Source of the DNA: an uncultured bacterium
GTDB lineage: Bacteria; Verrucomicrobiota; Lentisphaeria; Victivallales; Victivallaceae
NCBI GenBank assembly: GCA_900551245.1
Contig: URVC01000032.1
Coordinates: 1-49,915 of the forward strand
Direction: 5' to 3'
DNA length: 49,915 nt
This document shows, one piece after another, positions 16,237 through 24,684 of this stretch (position 1 is its first letter; each line of letters opens with the position of its first letter). The notes below the pieces were generated by a model. That model saw only the letters and a program-made list of their open reading frames with translations, was not told where the DNA came from and did not search any database. A program made the position numbers and the translations under genes.

Positions 16237-16746
16237 ATGAATAAGCCGGTTGTCGCTGTCATCATGGGCAGCAAAAGCGATCTGCCGATCCTGCAGAATG
16301 CATTCAAAGTTTTCGATCATTTCGGCGTTGGATTTACGGCGCGGGTTCTTTCCGCGCACCGGACGCCCTGCGAGGCGGCGGAGTTTGCCTCGGGATTGGA
16401 AAAAAATGGTTACAAAGTGGTGATCTGCGCCGCGGGGATGGCGGCTCATCTCGGCGGCGTGGTTGCGGCCCATACGACACTTCCGGTCATCGGCCTGCCG
16501 GTGGCGAGCGAACCGTTCAACGGCCTTGATGCGCTGTTTTCGATTGTCCAGATGCCTCCGGGGATCCCGGTCGCGGCAGTAACCGCGGGGAAGGCGGGCG
16601 GCAAGAATGCGGCGCTTTACGCGGTCTCGATTCTTGCGCTCAGCGATTCCGGACTGGCTGCCCGGCTTCGGGAGTACCGGGCCGAACAGCGCGAAATGGT
16701 CCTCAACGCCGATGCGGAGTTGCAGGAGGAGCTCAAGGAGCGTTAA
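16237..16746 (+). CDS. purE: N5-carboxyaminoimidazole ribonucleotide mutase (PurE)
   Basis: This de novo purine enzyme converts N5-CAIR to CAIR. The 169-residue protein has class I PurE marks: MGSKSDLP (10-17), SAHRTP (residues 44-49), CAAGMAAHLGGVVA and PVIGLPV. It forms octamers in the cytoplasm. purK is not in the window, so the partner ATP-dependent step lies elsewhere, or the enzyme is of a class that does not need it. The MarC-family gene follows 30 bases downstream on the same strand and may be co-transcribed. Confidence 0.95.
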   Translation: MNKPVVAVIMGSKSDLPILQNAFKVFDHFGVGFTARVLSAHRTPCEAAEFASGLEKNGYKVVICAAGMAAHLGGVVAAHTTLPVIGLPVASEPFNGLDALFSIVQMPPGIPVAAVTAGKAGGKNAALYAVSILALSDSGLAARLREYRAEQREMVLNADAELQEELKER

Positions 16747-16776
16747 TCCCCGCAGGGAACGAAAGAGAGGCGCGGC

Positions 16777-17385
16777 ATGAATCTTCATGTATTCATCGGC
16801 ATGGTGGTGCAGTTCTTTTTTCTGCTGACGCCTTTTTTTGTTCTATCGCTTTTTGTTTCTCTGACCGCCGGAATGACACTGAAAGAACAGCGGAAACTGG
16901 CGGTTCGCACCACGCTGGCGATTCTGATCATCGTGGTGATTCTCTATCTGCTCGGCGACCGGATCTTCGGCTATCTCGGCATCACGCTGGATGCGTTCCG
17001 GATCGGCGCCGGGCTGGTGCTGCTGCTGAGCGGCATCGAAGTGGTGCGTTCCTCCGGGACGCCATCCGGCACCCGTCAATGCGATGATGACGGGGATGTC
17101 GCGGTGGTCCCGCTGGCGATTCCCTACACGGTCGGTCCCGGTACGATCGGTACGCTGCTGACCATGGGGGCGTCGGCGGAATCCACTGCAATCCGGCTCT
17201 CTCACCTTGCCGGAATTTTGATCGCTGTATTCATGATGGGCGGCCTGCTCTATTTTTCGGCGACGCTTGAACGGCTGCTGAAAAAGAAGGGGCTGAACAT
17301 CTTGAGCAAACTGACCGGCCTGTTCCTCGCCGCGCTTGCCTCGCAACTGATCTTTACCGGAATCCGTAACATGCTGTTCGGCTGA
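16777..17385 (+). CDS. MarC/YchE-family integral membrane protein
   Basis: The 202-residue inner-membrane protein has six hydrophobic segments and the family signature VVPLAIPYTVGPGTIGTLLTM around residues 110-130. The central hydrophilic loop (SSGTPSGTRQCDDDGDVA) lies in the usual place. MarC proteins have no firmly known function; the old antibiotic-resistance link has not held up. It lies 30 bases after purE and converges with the EF-hand membrane protein gene with only 12 bases between stops. Confidence 0.85.
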   Translation: MNLHVFIGMVVQFFFLLTPFFVLSLFVSLTAGMTLKEQRKLAVRTTLAILIIVVILYLLGDRIFGYLGITLDAFRIGAGLVLLLSGIEVVRSSGTPSGTRQCDDDGDVAVVPLAIPYTVGPGTIGTLLTMGASAESTAIRLSHLAGILIAVFMMGGLLYFSATLERLLKKKGLNILSKLTGLFLAALASQLIFTGIRNMLFG

Positions 17386-17397
17386 GTTGCAACACTC

Positions 17398-19581
17398 TCA
17401 GAGCACCGGAAGCAGCCAGCAGAGTGCGGCGGCCGCGACGGCGAGCAGCAGAAACACAATCTGGAAAAAACGGACTCCTTTGCTAACCCCCGGTTTGCGG
17501 AAGAGATCCACCAGATCCTCCTTGATGAGGCCGGCGCGGGGCAGGGGAGGTGCGAAGGTGAAGACCTTGCCCATCTTTCTGGAGAGCCGCATCGGGCGGT
17601 TGACCGCGCAGGCATTGGCTTCCAGAAAACGCGAAATGTTGCGGCGGTACAGCTTGACCAGCGAGATCACCACCATCGGACCGCCGAAGATCAGAATGAT
17701 GCCGAACAGTATCGTCAGTACATTGAGTACGGAAATGTTCTGGAGCGACTTGATGATGAAGGCGACGGCGCTGCCGATTGCCGCGATTCCGATGCCTCCG
17801 CCCATGAGCATCATGGAGCCGCTCACCGCCGGAGTCTGCGGTTTGGGGGCCGCGACCGGCGGAGGAATGATTGCGCCGGTGGTGATGTTTTTCTCGAGCG
17901 TCTTCTGCACTTCCGTGCTTTTGGTGCTGAAAAAGCGGTCGGCCTGTCTGGCGATGAATTCCCCGAAACGGAAAAACGGCATTTTGAGCGCTTCGCTGAT
18001 CGAAACCGGTTGCTGAATGAGGTCGATGATGCGGGCATCCCAGACGGAACCGTCCGCGGCGAAGAAAATGCCGTGCTTGCCGATGAAGAGGTTGCGGATG
18101 TTGCCGGAGGTGACGGCGACGGCAAGAGTCATTGTTTTGAGGTTGCCCGTCTTGCCGGTGGTCGCTTCGATGTAAAGGACACAGATATCGCTCATCGTGG
18201 CGATCCGTTTGTGTTCGGCGAGATTCCGGATGGGGGTTGCGAAGGTGTAGTGCCGTCCGTCCATGACCAGCTTGCCGGTTTGAAGCATCGAGCTCCCGCG
18301 TGGATTGAAGAGTTCGCTCAGGGAGACATAGTTGTTGAGAAATTCGAGCAGATACTGCTGATACAGTGTCAATTTGAGCAGACTGTGATAGGCGGTGAGT
18401 TCGGTCGCAACCGTGAGATCTTCCTCGATGCGGCGGCGGAGCTCTTCCAGACTGCCGTCGGCGAGCCACTGTTTCAAAGTGGCGGTTTCAACCGCTTCGA
18501 ACGCTTTGTCCGGCTCGGAGTTCTTCCATTCCCGGTAGGCCGCCAGCGAGGCGCTCAGGCGGTGCCACATCGCTTCGCTGAGCTTGTTGCCGGAAAGGAA
18601 TTCCGCCATGGCCGGATGCGCGGCAAACGCGCGGAGCTCCGTCTCATACAGAGGATTCAACGGCGCGGAGAAATCCAGAATCCGGTCCGGCCGTGGCGTG
18701 GCGACCGGAAGTTTTTCGAGCAGGTCGCGCACCGAAGCGGCGGGCGAGGCATCGCCGGTTTCATCATTGGCCGGGACCGGCCGGGAGAGTTCCGGCAGAA
18801 ACTCCAGTGCGGCGCAATGGAGAAAGTAACGGTCGATGGGGTCTTGAAGTTTCTCCACCATGGCGGAGAAGTTCGCCGTTTCTTCCGCGTAAGGGCGCAA
18901 AAGTTCCGGCTGATTGGCAGGCGCTTCATACCAGGCGATGTATTTTTCCGCCCCGGCGCAGAACGAGTCGAGGATTTCCCGGTTGATCCCCTCTTCTCCG
19001 GTCAGATCCTTGCAGCTGCCGGTGATTTTCATGATATGGCCGACAATCTCCGCCAGGTGCGGATCCTCCGGAACTCCGGCGATATCGCGGCAGTCGCCGG
19101 TAAAGCAGCCGGGAGTGATTACGCCGTCTCCATTGCAGCAGGCGTTGCTGAGAATGCCGTCATCATCCCGAATCTGCGCGAGGTTGAGGGTAGGGGAGTC
19201 TGGAATGCCGAGGTTGCGGAGCACCACGTTGGCGGCGGCGCGCAGAGCCGCTCCCTCCGGGGTGGAAACATTGATGGAGTCGATGCAAAGATCGGGGGAA
19301 CCCAGTGCCGGTGTCGAGCCCGGCCGGATGTTGGCGAGGAACCAGGCAACGGCCCGTTTTACTTCGTCCGCGCGGATGACACCGTTGTGATCGTCATCGA
19401 TGAAGTCGAGGAACTGGCGGTCGGTGCGCAATGCATCGATGGCGATTCCGGTGACGGCCCAGAGGGCTTCATCCAGCTCCAGAACGCAGGCCAGATCGTC
19501 GATGTTGCGCAATGCCAGCTGCGGGGCTCCGCCAATCCGACGGAACATCATATCGGAAGTTTCACTGGTGGACGTGGTCAT
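17398..19581 (-). CDS. Large EF-hand membrane protein of unknown function
   Basis: I do not recognise a family for this 727-residue protein. Residues 62-73 (DDDHNGVIRADE) are a complete EF-hand loop with all Ca2+-ligand positions filled. A second stretch at 138-165 (RDDDGILSNACCNGDG, then TPGCFTGDC) looks like a cysteine-rich, degenerate second hand. A long mostly helical soluble part (about 170-580) follows. The C-terminus holds a hydrophobic pair (about 593-655), a basic loop with KLYRRNISRFLEANACAVNRPMR, and a last membrane segment (702-727). There is no signal peptide, so it is tail-anchored with the large N-terminal part probably cytoplasmic. Its leader carries the same 24-base element as the prepilin gene. 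Confidence 0.7.
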   Translation of the reverse strand: MTTSTSETSDMMFRRIGGAPQLALRNIDDLACVLELDEALWAVTGIAIDALRTDRQFLDFIDDDHNGVIRADEVKRAVAWFLANIRPGSTPALGSPDLCIDSINVSTPEGAALRAAANVVLRNLGIPDSPTLNLAQIRDDDGILSNACCNGDGVITPGCFTGDCRDIAGVPEDPHLAEIVGHIMKITGSCKDLTGEEGINREILDSFCAGAEKYIAWYEAPANQPELLRPYAEETANFSAMVEKLQDPIDRYFLHCAALEFLPELSRPVPANDETGDASPAASVRDLLEKLPVATPRPDRILDFSAPLNPLYETELRAFAAHPAMAEFLSGNKLSEAMWHRLSASLAAYREWKNSEPDKAFEAVETATLKQWLADGSLEELRRRIEEDLTVATELTAYHSLLKLTLYQQYLLEFLNNYVSLSELFNPRGSSMLQTGKLVMDGRHYTFATPIRNLAEHKRIATMSDICVLYIEATTGKTGNLKTMTLAVAVTSGNIRNLFIGKHGIFFAADGSVWDARIIDLIQQPVSISEALKMPFFRFGEFIARQADRFFSTKSTEVQKTLEKNITTGAIIPPPVAAPKPQTPAVSGSMMLMGGGIGIAAIGSAVAFIIKSLQNISVLNVLTILFGIILIFGGPMVVISLVKLYRRNISRFLEANACAVNRPMRLSRKMGKVFTFAPPLPRAGLIKEDLVDLFRKPGVSKGVRFFQIVFLLLAVAAAALCWLLPVL

Positions 19582-19597
19582 TTTTCTGAACTGCCTG

Positions 19598-19620
19598 CTG
19601 TAAGCGTTGCCTGTTGTCTC
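19598..19620 (-). repeat. Conserved leader element, copy 2
   Basis: The plus-strand text has CTGTAA, CGTTG and CCTGTTGTCTC, matching 3694-3717 at about 20 of 23 positions with one one-base gap. It ends 16 bases from the start codon at 19581. Confidence 0.5.
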
Positions 19621-19757
19621 CCAAACAAAATTTTTCAGTATGAAGTAATATACCGCGTCTTGCGGAAATCGGCGAGTGTTTTTTTTCTGTTTTTTTCACT
19701 TTTTCAACTCCGGGGAGCGTCGTCGCCGGTTTTCCGGGGAAGAATCCGCAGAGCCGG

Positions 19758-19786
19758 TTGAATTTTGGGGGGATTGGTTGTATATT
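19758..19786 (+). promoter_or_regulatory. Promoter of the CBM48 gene
   Basis: -35 TTGAAT, 17-base spacer, -10 TATATT, about 40 bases before the chosen ATG at 19826. Confidence 0.7.
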
Positions 19787-19825
19787 AATGCCGTGAGGAT
19801 GGAACAGGAAGGATGGAGCGTGACG

Positions 19826-20122
19826 ATGGAAAAATCGGGTGTGACGAATCCGGGCGGCGCCATGCGCAAGGTGGAGCTTGTCTGCAACCTTGCTCCCGGT
19901 AAAAAGGTGGCGGTTGCCGGTTCCTTCAACGACTGGGAGCCGGAATTGAATCCGATGGTGGATGCCGGCGGGAACGGCTCCTACCGTTGCACTCTCTCGC
20001 TCGCTCCCGGGTACTACGAGTATAAGTTCGTTGTCGACGGCGAATGGGTGCTCGATGAGAGCAATCCGAACTTTACTTCCAATGATTTCGGAACGCTCAA
20101 CAGCGTTTTGAACGTCAAGTGA
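19826..20122 (+). CDS. Stand-alone glycogen-binding (CBM48/AMPK-beta-like) protein
   Basis: The 98-residue protein is essentially one CBM48 domain: KVAVAGSFNDWEPELNPM (about 33-50, with the conserved GSFNDW), a GSYRCTLSLAPGYYEYKFVVDGEWVLDES core (with GYYEYKFVVDG) and the closing NSVLNVK. Such domains bind alpha-glucan chains and usually sit on branching enzymes or kinases; here no catalytic part is attached and there is no signal peptide. I chose the ATG at 19826 because GGAG lies 7 bases before it; an in-frame ATG at 19799 lacks a proper site. Possible role: glycogen-granule scaffold or regulator (inference). Confidence 0.8.
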   Translation: MEKSGVTNPGGAMRKVELVCNLAPGKKVAVAGSFNDWEPELNPMVDAGGNGSYRCTLSLAPGYYEYKFVVDGEWVLDESNPNFTSNDFGTLNSVLNVK

Positions 20123-20198
20123 TGCTGCCTGTTCCGGCCTGAATTTCTGCTGTCGCTCTCTTTTTAAGTCTTTTCTTCGCTGTTTCTACCGGTGATGC

Positions 20199-20227
20199 TT
20201 GATTTTTCGGAAATTCGAACTTATATT
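20199..20227 (+). promoter_or_regulatory. Promoter of the secreted 182-residue protein gene
   Basis: -35 TTGATT, 17-base spacer, -10 TATATT; leader about 42 bases ending with AGGAGA before the ATG at 20276. Confidence 0.7.
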
Positions 20228-20275
20228 TCCGGAGTAATGCGGGGTATCCGCTCATATGTCACAGGAGACCATGGT

Positions 20276-20824
20276 ATGAAGCAGTATGCAACGTTCCTCT
20301 TCGCGCTGCTGGGGGCGACCCTGGCGGCGGCACCGGCTGAATTCCGGCTGGACATCAGCAGTCAGGATAATGTATTGAAACCGGGTGACGGAGAGGTGAA
20401 GTTTGTTCGCGCATCCTGGCTCCCCGCGGCGGAACAGCCGGGCTATCTGGTGGTGAGCAAGACGGTCGGCGCGAATTGGACGCCGATTGAATTCTCCTTT
20501 TCGGCGGAAAAAGACGGTTTTCTCTGGCTCGCCTTCGGCGGCGGCTGGGCTTCGACGCCGGAAATGAGAACGTTTATTGTCGTGGACGGCATCAAATTCA
20601 ACGGTCAGGAAGCGCCGAACGGCGGATTTGAAACGTTGAAACCCGATCTCTCCGCTCCGAGAATCTGGAATCTCGGTTCGAAAAGCAAAGCCTGCCTGGT
20701 GGAGGACGCCAAAGAGGGCAAAAAGGCGATGAAGATCAACCACGACAACCGGATCGGGCAGGGGTTGAAAGTGGAAGCGGGAAAGCGTTACACGATCTCC
20801 CTGTTTGCCAAGGCGGCAAAATAG
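20276..20824 (+). CDS. Secreted protein of unknown function
   Basis: The start at 20276 gives MKQYATFLFALLGATLAAAPAEF, a clear signal peptide with cleavage likely after AAA or APA; AGGAGA lies 7 bases upstream. An in-frame upstream ATG near 20192 would bury the signal. The 182-residue mature-type protein is beta-rich, with FSFSAEKDGFLWLAFGGGW, an NGGFETL turn and a last part FAKAAK. This resembles carbohydrate-binding-like jelly rolls (NGGFE is common in such modules), but I cannot assign a family. Its own promoter and terminator make it a single-gene unit. Probably periplasmic or exported. Confidence 0.75.
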   Translation: MKQYATFLFALLGATLAAAPAEFRLDISSQDNVLKPGDGEVKFVRASWLPAAEQPGYLVVSKTVGANWTPIEFSFSAEKDGFLWLAFGGGWASTPEMRTFIVVDGIKFNGQEAPNGGFETLKPDLSAPRIWNLGSKSKACLVEDAKEGKKAMKINHDNRIGQGLKVEAGKRYTISLFAKAAK

Positions 20825-20843
20825 CTGGAGACGAAAGAGAATG

Positions 20844-20880
20844 CGGGAGGTCGGTATCTGCCGGCCTCCCCTCTTTCTGT
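20844..20880 (+). terminator. Rho-independent terminator
   Basis: The stem GGGAGGTCGG / CCGGCCTCCC (20845-20854 with 20861-20870; one G-T pair) is followed by CTCTTTCTGTT. Confidence 0.7.
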
Positions 20881-21035
20881 TGTCGCCTTGCAGCATTGAC
20901 TGCGCCCCCCGGTGCGGAGTCGGCAATTCAGACGGTCTCCTTCCGTGCAATGGAAACTTGATGCGCTGAAGAAATTAGAGGGTAAGAGCTCTTCTCCGGC
21001 AGGCGGAGGCCGTAAGAGAAAGGAAATGTGATCTC

Positions 21036-21530
21036 ATGCGAAGAAAAGATCGTGAAATCAAAGAATTCTCCACCATACTGGAAATTCTCAATCGGCTCGA
21101 CTACGGGCATCTTGCCCTGTGTGATGACGGGAAGCCGTATGGCGTTACGCTGAATTTCGGCTATGAGGTGAAGGCGGGAACTCTCCTGCTCTACTTTCAC
21201 GCTGCGCCGGCGGGACGAAAACTGGATTGTCTCCGCCGCAATTCCTCCGCCTATTTCTTTGCGGAGACCGATACGAAATTTTATGAAGGGGAGCGAAACG
21301 GACAGAAATACTGGACGATGTATTATTCCTCTGTTGCCGCAGAAGGAACCGTGGAGGTGGTGGAGGAGCCGGAGGAGAAATTTCACGCTTTGAAGTTGCT
21401 GATGAAGCATTTCATCGGCGATCAGCCGTTTGAGGTGCCGGAGGAGCTCCTGCGATATACCGCCATTCTGAAAATGACAGTCAGTTCCGTTACCGGAAAA
21501 CAGAATCCCGGCCCCTCACAACGGGCATAA
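21036..21530 (+). CDS. NimA-like flavin-binding protein (PNPOx-like fold)
   Basis: The 164-residue protein starts MRRKDREI and shows GHLALCDDGKPYGVTLNFGYE (about 24-44), the hallmark of nitroimidazole-resistance (Nim)/pyridoxamine-5'-phosphate-oxidase-like split-barrel proteins, then LLYFHAAPAGRKLD. Members bind FMN or haem; many are not resistance factors, so a role in drug reduction should not be assumed. GGA lies 11 bases before the ATG. It converges with smpB. Confidence 0.8.
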   Translation: MRRKDREIKEFSTILEILNRLDYGHLALCDDGKPYGVTLNFGYEVKAGTLLLYFHAAPAGRKLDCLRRNSSAYFFAETDTKFYEGERNGQKYWTMYYSSVAAEGTVEVVEEPEEKFHALKLLMKHFIGDQPFEVPEELLRYTAILKMTVSSVTGKQNPGPSQRA

Positions 21531-21557
21531 GCTGCGATCGAAGCAGGGGCAAACACG

Positions 21558-21598
21558 AAGCGGTCGGGAGTTGGCTATGCGCTTCTCCTCGACCGCTT
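21558..21598. terminator. Hairpin between the nim-like gene and smpB
   Basis: The stem AAGCGGTCG/CGACCGCTT (21558-21566 with 21590-21598), extended by GGAG/CTCC, lies between convergent genes. T-tracts are short on both strands, so two-way termination is only plausible. Confidence 0.45.
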
Positions 21599-21616
21599 TC
21601 CCCGGCATTGCAGATT

Positions 21617-22078
21617 TCAGCGTTTTACCTGCCGCCGCATTTCCAGATCGGCCTGCTGACGGCGCAGCGTTTCCCGCTTGTCGCCGCGGTTCTTCCCCTG
21701 ACAGTAGGCGATTTCCACCTTGACCAGCCCCTGCTTCAAATAAAATTTGAGCGGGATGATGGTACCGCCTTTTGTGCCCAGCCACTGTGCGAGTTTGAGG
21801 ATCTCGTTGTGATGCATCAAAAGGCGGCGCTGCTGCCGGACCTCATGGTTGAAGCGATTGCCGAAGCCGTACTGAGCGATATGCACATTGACCAGCCACA
21901 TCTGGTTGCCGGAAATTTTGACGTATCCTTCGTTGAGCTGGATCGCCCGTTCCCGACAGCTTTTCACCTCGGTCCCGACGAGTTGAATGCCCGCTTCGAA
22001 CCGTTCGATGATGTTGTAGTCATGAAAGGCTTTTTTATTGGTGGCCAGCACCGGATCTTTCGGAGTCTGCCTCGGCAT
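21617..22078 (-). CDS. smpB: SsrA (tmRNA)-binding protein SmpB
   Basis: The 153-residue OB-fold protein brings tmRNA to stalled ribosomes in trans-translation. Marks are ATNKKAFHDYNIIERFEAGIQLVGTEVKS near the start, the GYVKISGNQMWLVNVHIAQY strand pair, and the basic tail GKNRGDKRETLRRQQADLEMRRQVKR that enters the decoding centre. GAGGT precedes the ATG by 6 bases. It follows dnaJ by 17 bases on the same strand, so it is the end of a grpE-dnaJ-smpB operon. No tmRNA gene is visible in this window. Confidence 0.96.
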   Translation of the reverse strand: MPRQTPKDPVLATNKKAFHDYNIIERFEAGIQLVGTEVKSCRERAIQLNEGYVKISGNQMWLVNVHIAQYGFGNRFNHEVRQQRRLLMHHNEILKLAQWLGTKGGTIIPLKFYLKQGLVKVEIAYCQGKNRGDKRETLRRQQADLEMRRQVKR

Positions 22079-22095
22079 GATTTACCTCATTGCTG

Positions 22096-23256
22096 TTACG
22101 CCTGATCGTCGCGCAGAAAGCGTTTCGCCCGCTCCCGGTACGAGGCCATGCGGGGATAATTCTTCTCGTTCAGACCGGCTGCGAATTTCCGGAGCTGCTC
22201 CTGCTGTTCGGCGGTGAGTCCGGTCGGACTTTCCACCAGAACGCGGATGTGCAGGTCGCCGCGGGCACCGCCGCGAAGCGAAGGCACCCCTTTGCCCTTG
22301 AGCCGCAGAATCGTGCCGCTCTGAGTTCCCGCCGGAACCCGCATCTTCGCCTTGCCGGAGATGGTCGGAACCTCCACCACACCGCCGAGAACGCATGTCT
22401 CGTACGGCACCGGGACCTCACAGAGCAGATCCTCTCCGTTCCGGGTGAAAATGTCGTTGGCGCGGACATGGATCACCACGTAGAGATCTCCGGGCCGTCC
22501 GCCGTGCAGACCGGCTCCGCCTTTGCCCGGAACCCGCAGTCGTGAACCGGTATCCACTCCCGGCTGAATGTGAAGTTGAAAACTCTTCTCCACTTCGACG
22601 CGTCCAGCTCCGCCGCACTTCCGGCACGGCTTTTCGATGATCTGGCCGGTGCCGCGGCAGCGGGAACAGGGCTGGCTCATGCTGAAAAAGCCCTGCGAAA
22701 CCGTCTGTTGACCGGTGCCGCCGCATTTCGGGCAGACCTTCTTTCCAGAACCGGGTTCACAACCGGAACCGCTGCAGTCCGGGCAGTCCACCAGTCGCGG
22801 CATGGTGATCTTCTTGTCGGCGCCGTACATGGCGTCTTCAAAGTCGATCTCCAGGTCGTACCGGAGGTCGTCGCCATCGACCGGACCGTTGTAGGCCCGT
22901 CTTCTGCTGCCGCCGCCGCCGCCACCACCAAACAGATCTTCGAATGAGACACCGCCTCCGAAGAATTGACTGAAGATATCCTGTGCATGGCGGAAATCCG
23001 CTCCGTTCGCGCCGCCGCCGGCCGTCCCGTGACTGGTGTAGGCGTCGTGACCGAGCTGGTCGTACTGCCGCCGTTTCTCCGGATCGCTCAGGACCTCATA
23101 GGCGAGCGAGACCTCCTTGAATTTCTCTTCGGCAGCCTTGTCGCCCGGATTTTTGTCCGGATGGTACTTGATCGCAAGTTTCCGATATGCTTTTTTCAGT
23201 TCATCTGCAGTGGCGTTTTTCGACACGCCGAGCGTCTGGTAATAATCCTGTGCCAT
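22096..23256 (-). CDS. dnaJ: Chaperone DnaJ
   Basis: This complete type I Hsp40 has 386 residues. It has a J domain (5-70) with HPD at 32-34, a Gly/Phe-rich linker (about 75-120, with a run of glycines at 110-116), and four CxxCxGxG zinc repeats (Cys158/161, 175/178, 197/200, 211/214). A C-terminal substrate-binding part (about 220-350) follows. It delivers unfolded proteins to DnaK and stimulates its ATPase. It starts 9 bases after grpE, forming grpE-dnaJ; dnaK is not in the window. Confidence 0.97.
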   Translation of the reverse strand: MAQDYYQTLGVSKNATADELKKAYRKLAIKYHPDKNPGDKAAEEKFKEVSLAYEVLSDPEKRRQYDQLGHDAYTSHGTAGGGANGADFRHAQDIFSQFFGGGVSFEDLFGGGGGGGSRRRAYNGPVDGDDLRYDLEIDFEDAMYGADKKITMPRLVDCPDCSGSGCEPGSGKKVCPKCGGTGQQTVSQGFFSMSQPCSRCRGTGQIIEKPCRKCGGAGRVEVEKSFQLHIQPGVDTGSRLRVPGKGGAGLHGGRPGDLYVVIHVRANDIFTRNGEDLLCEVPVPYETCVLGGVVEVPTISGKAKMRVPAGTQSGTILRLKGKGVPSLRGGARGDLHIRVLVESPTGLTAEQQEQLRKFAAGLNEKNYPRMASYRERAKRFLRDDQA

Positions 23257-23265
23257 GATGACGGG

Positions 23266-23880
23266 TTACTCCTTCTGCTCTTCCGACTCAGTAGTTTCCT
23301 GCGGGGCTGGTCCCGAAGAGACCACGACGCGCGCCGGGCGGAGAAGACGTTCCCCCAGCGTGAAGCCACCCGACCACTCCCGGATAATCTTCCCCTCCGG
23401 AACTTCATCGGAGGCTTCGTGGGCGGCCGCTTCATGATATTTCGGGTTGAAATCGACCCCGACGGTCGCAATTTTCTTCACCCCGAGTTCGTCGAACGCC
23501 TTGTGGAATTCGCCGATGATCATATTGAGCCCCTGACGGATGGATTCGATATTGTCCGACTTCTCCGCGGCGGTTTTCGCCATGCCGAGGAAATCGAAGA
23601 CCGTCAGAAACGGTTCCAGCGTCCCCGCGGTGCCGCAGAGGCGCGCTTCGGAAATATCTTTCACCACCCGCTTTCGATAGTTCTGGTAGTCGGCTTCGAG
23701 GTACATCAGTTTCTCTTTGAGAGCCTGAAGTTCCGCAGTGAGTTTCGCCGTCTCCTCCTGCGCGGCGTTTGCATCGCCGCCTTCCTCTTCTTCCGGAAGG
23801 ACTTCCGGAAGATTTTCGTCGACCGGAATCTGATCCTCATCTTCCGGAACGTCGGGATTCGGATGTTTTTTGTGTTTCAT
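23266..23880 (-). CDS. grpE: Nucleotide exchange factor GrpE
   Basis: The 204-residue DnaK nucleotide exchange factor has an acidic disordered N-terminus (about 1-45), a long coiled coil (about 46-80, with KLTAELQALKEKLMYLEADYQNYRKRV) and a beta-rich head. The head contains the family signature: GLNMIIGEFHKAFDELGVKKI, then FNPKYHEAA, then EWSGGFTLGERLLRPARVVVS. First gene of grpE-dnaJ-smpB, with a promoter about 65 bases upstream. No CIRCE inverted repeat is visible, so HrcA control is not supported here. Confidence 0.95.
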   Translation of the reverse strand: MKHKKHPNPDVPEDEDQIPVDENLPEVLPEEEEGGDANAAQEETAKLTAELQALKEKLMYLEADYQNYRKRVVKDISEARLCGTAGTLEPFLTVFDFLGMAKTAAEKSDNIESIRQGLNMIIGEFHKAFDELGVKKIATVGVDFNPKYHEAAAHEASDEVPEGKIIREWSGGFTLGERLLRPARVVVSSGPAPQETTESEEQKE

Positions 23881-23943
23881 ATGATGAATTGCTCCTTTGT
23901 ATGTGTGTTCAAGCCGGAAAGATAAAATCCGGTTAATCTAATT

Positions 23944-23971
23944 AATATATAGGGAAAACGTCAAAAATCAA
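23944..23971 (-). promoter_or_regulatory. Promoter of the grpE-dnaJ-smpB operon
   Basis: On the minus strand: -35 TTGATT (23971-23966), 16-base spacer, -10 TATATT (23949-23944). It looks like a housekeeping-sigma promoter. Confidence 0.65.
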
Positions 23972-24015
23972 GGGGGAATTTCTGCGGATTACCCCGGAGC
24001 CGTTGAAAGAGGCGC

Positions 24016-24684
24016 TCACCAGCCGCTGTAGCGGAGCGAATTCTCGTTGAGATAAGCACGATGCTGTTCGAAGTCGGGACACATCCGCTGGACTTCCGCC
24101 CAGAACCGGTCGGAGTGGTTGAGTTCAAGCCGGTGCGCCAGCTCGTGGATGACCACATAATCGATCACTTCATCGGGGCATTGGATCAGCCGCCAGGTGA
24201 AATTGAGATTCCCGTCGCTGCTGCACGACCCCCAGCGCCCCGAGGCGCCGCCGATGCGGATGCTCCGGTAGGTGATGCCGAAGCGCGCCGCAAGTTCCCC
24301 GGTCCGCTGTTCCAGATGGGAAAGGGCGAGCTGGCGGTAGAGTTTTTCCAGCGATTTTTTCACCTCTTCCGGCGTTCCGGCGGGAACCAGAAACGCTTCA
24401 TCGAAACAGAGAAGCCGGCGGCTGAACTTCAGCGGATACCAGCGGCCGCGCAGCAGAAAGAACTCTCCCTCTTCGAAACTGAAGCGGGGCAACTGACGGC
24501 GGACCGCCTCTCCCCGTTTCCGGAGCGAGGCGATCAGCTCCGGATTGCGGGCGAGAACCGCTTCGATGCGGCTGCGGGGAAACCCCTCCGGCGCACGCAC
24601 CTCCAGCATTCCATCCTCGGGGCGGATGGTGAGGGAGATCCGGGTGCGGCGCGGAGAGTAGACGACGACAAAAGGAGGAATCAC
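24016..24684 (-). CDS. YgjP-type zinc metallopeptidase (M48-like, DUF45)
   Basis: The 222-residue cytoplasmic protein carries the metal-binding motif VIHELAHRLELNHSDRFW (His180, Glu181, His184 and a further His190) together with GRWGSCSS (149-156), the signature of the YgjP/DUF45 family, related to the SprT/WSS1 peptidases. Its substrate is unknown. It starts with GTG at 24684, whose last two bases belong to the trxB stop (GTGA overlap), so translation is coupled to thioredoxin reductase. The coupling may be operon convenience rather than shared function. Confidence 0.85.
   Translation of the reverse strand: MIPPFVVVYSPRRTRISLTIRPEDGMLEVRAPEGFPRSRIEAVLARNPELIASLRKRGEAVRRQLPRFSFEEGEFFLLRGRWYPLKFSRRLLCFDEAFLVPAGTPEEVKKSLEKLYRQLALSHLEQRTGELAARFGITYRSIRIGGASGRWGSCSSDGNLNFTWRLIQCPDEVIDYVVIHELAHRLELNHSDRFWAEVQRMCPDFEQHRAYLNENSLRYSGW

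Noticed and set aside
21036..21530. Calling the NimA-like protein an antibiotic-resistance gene
   Set aside because: The family is broad and mostly unrelated to resistance; sequence alone does not support it.
23881..24015. CIRCE heat-shock element before grpE
   Set aside because: I looked for TTAGCACTC-N9-GAGTGCTAA on both strands and found nothing similar.
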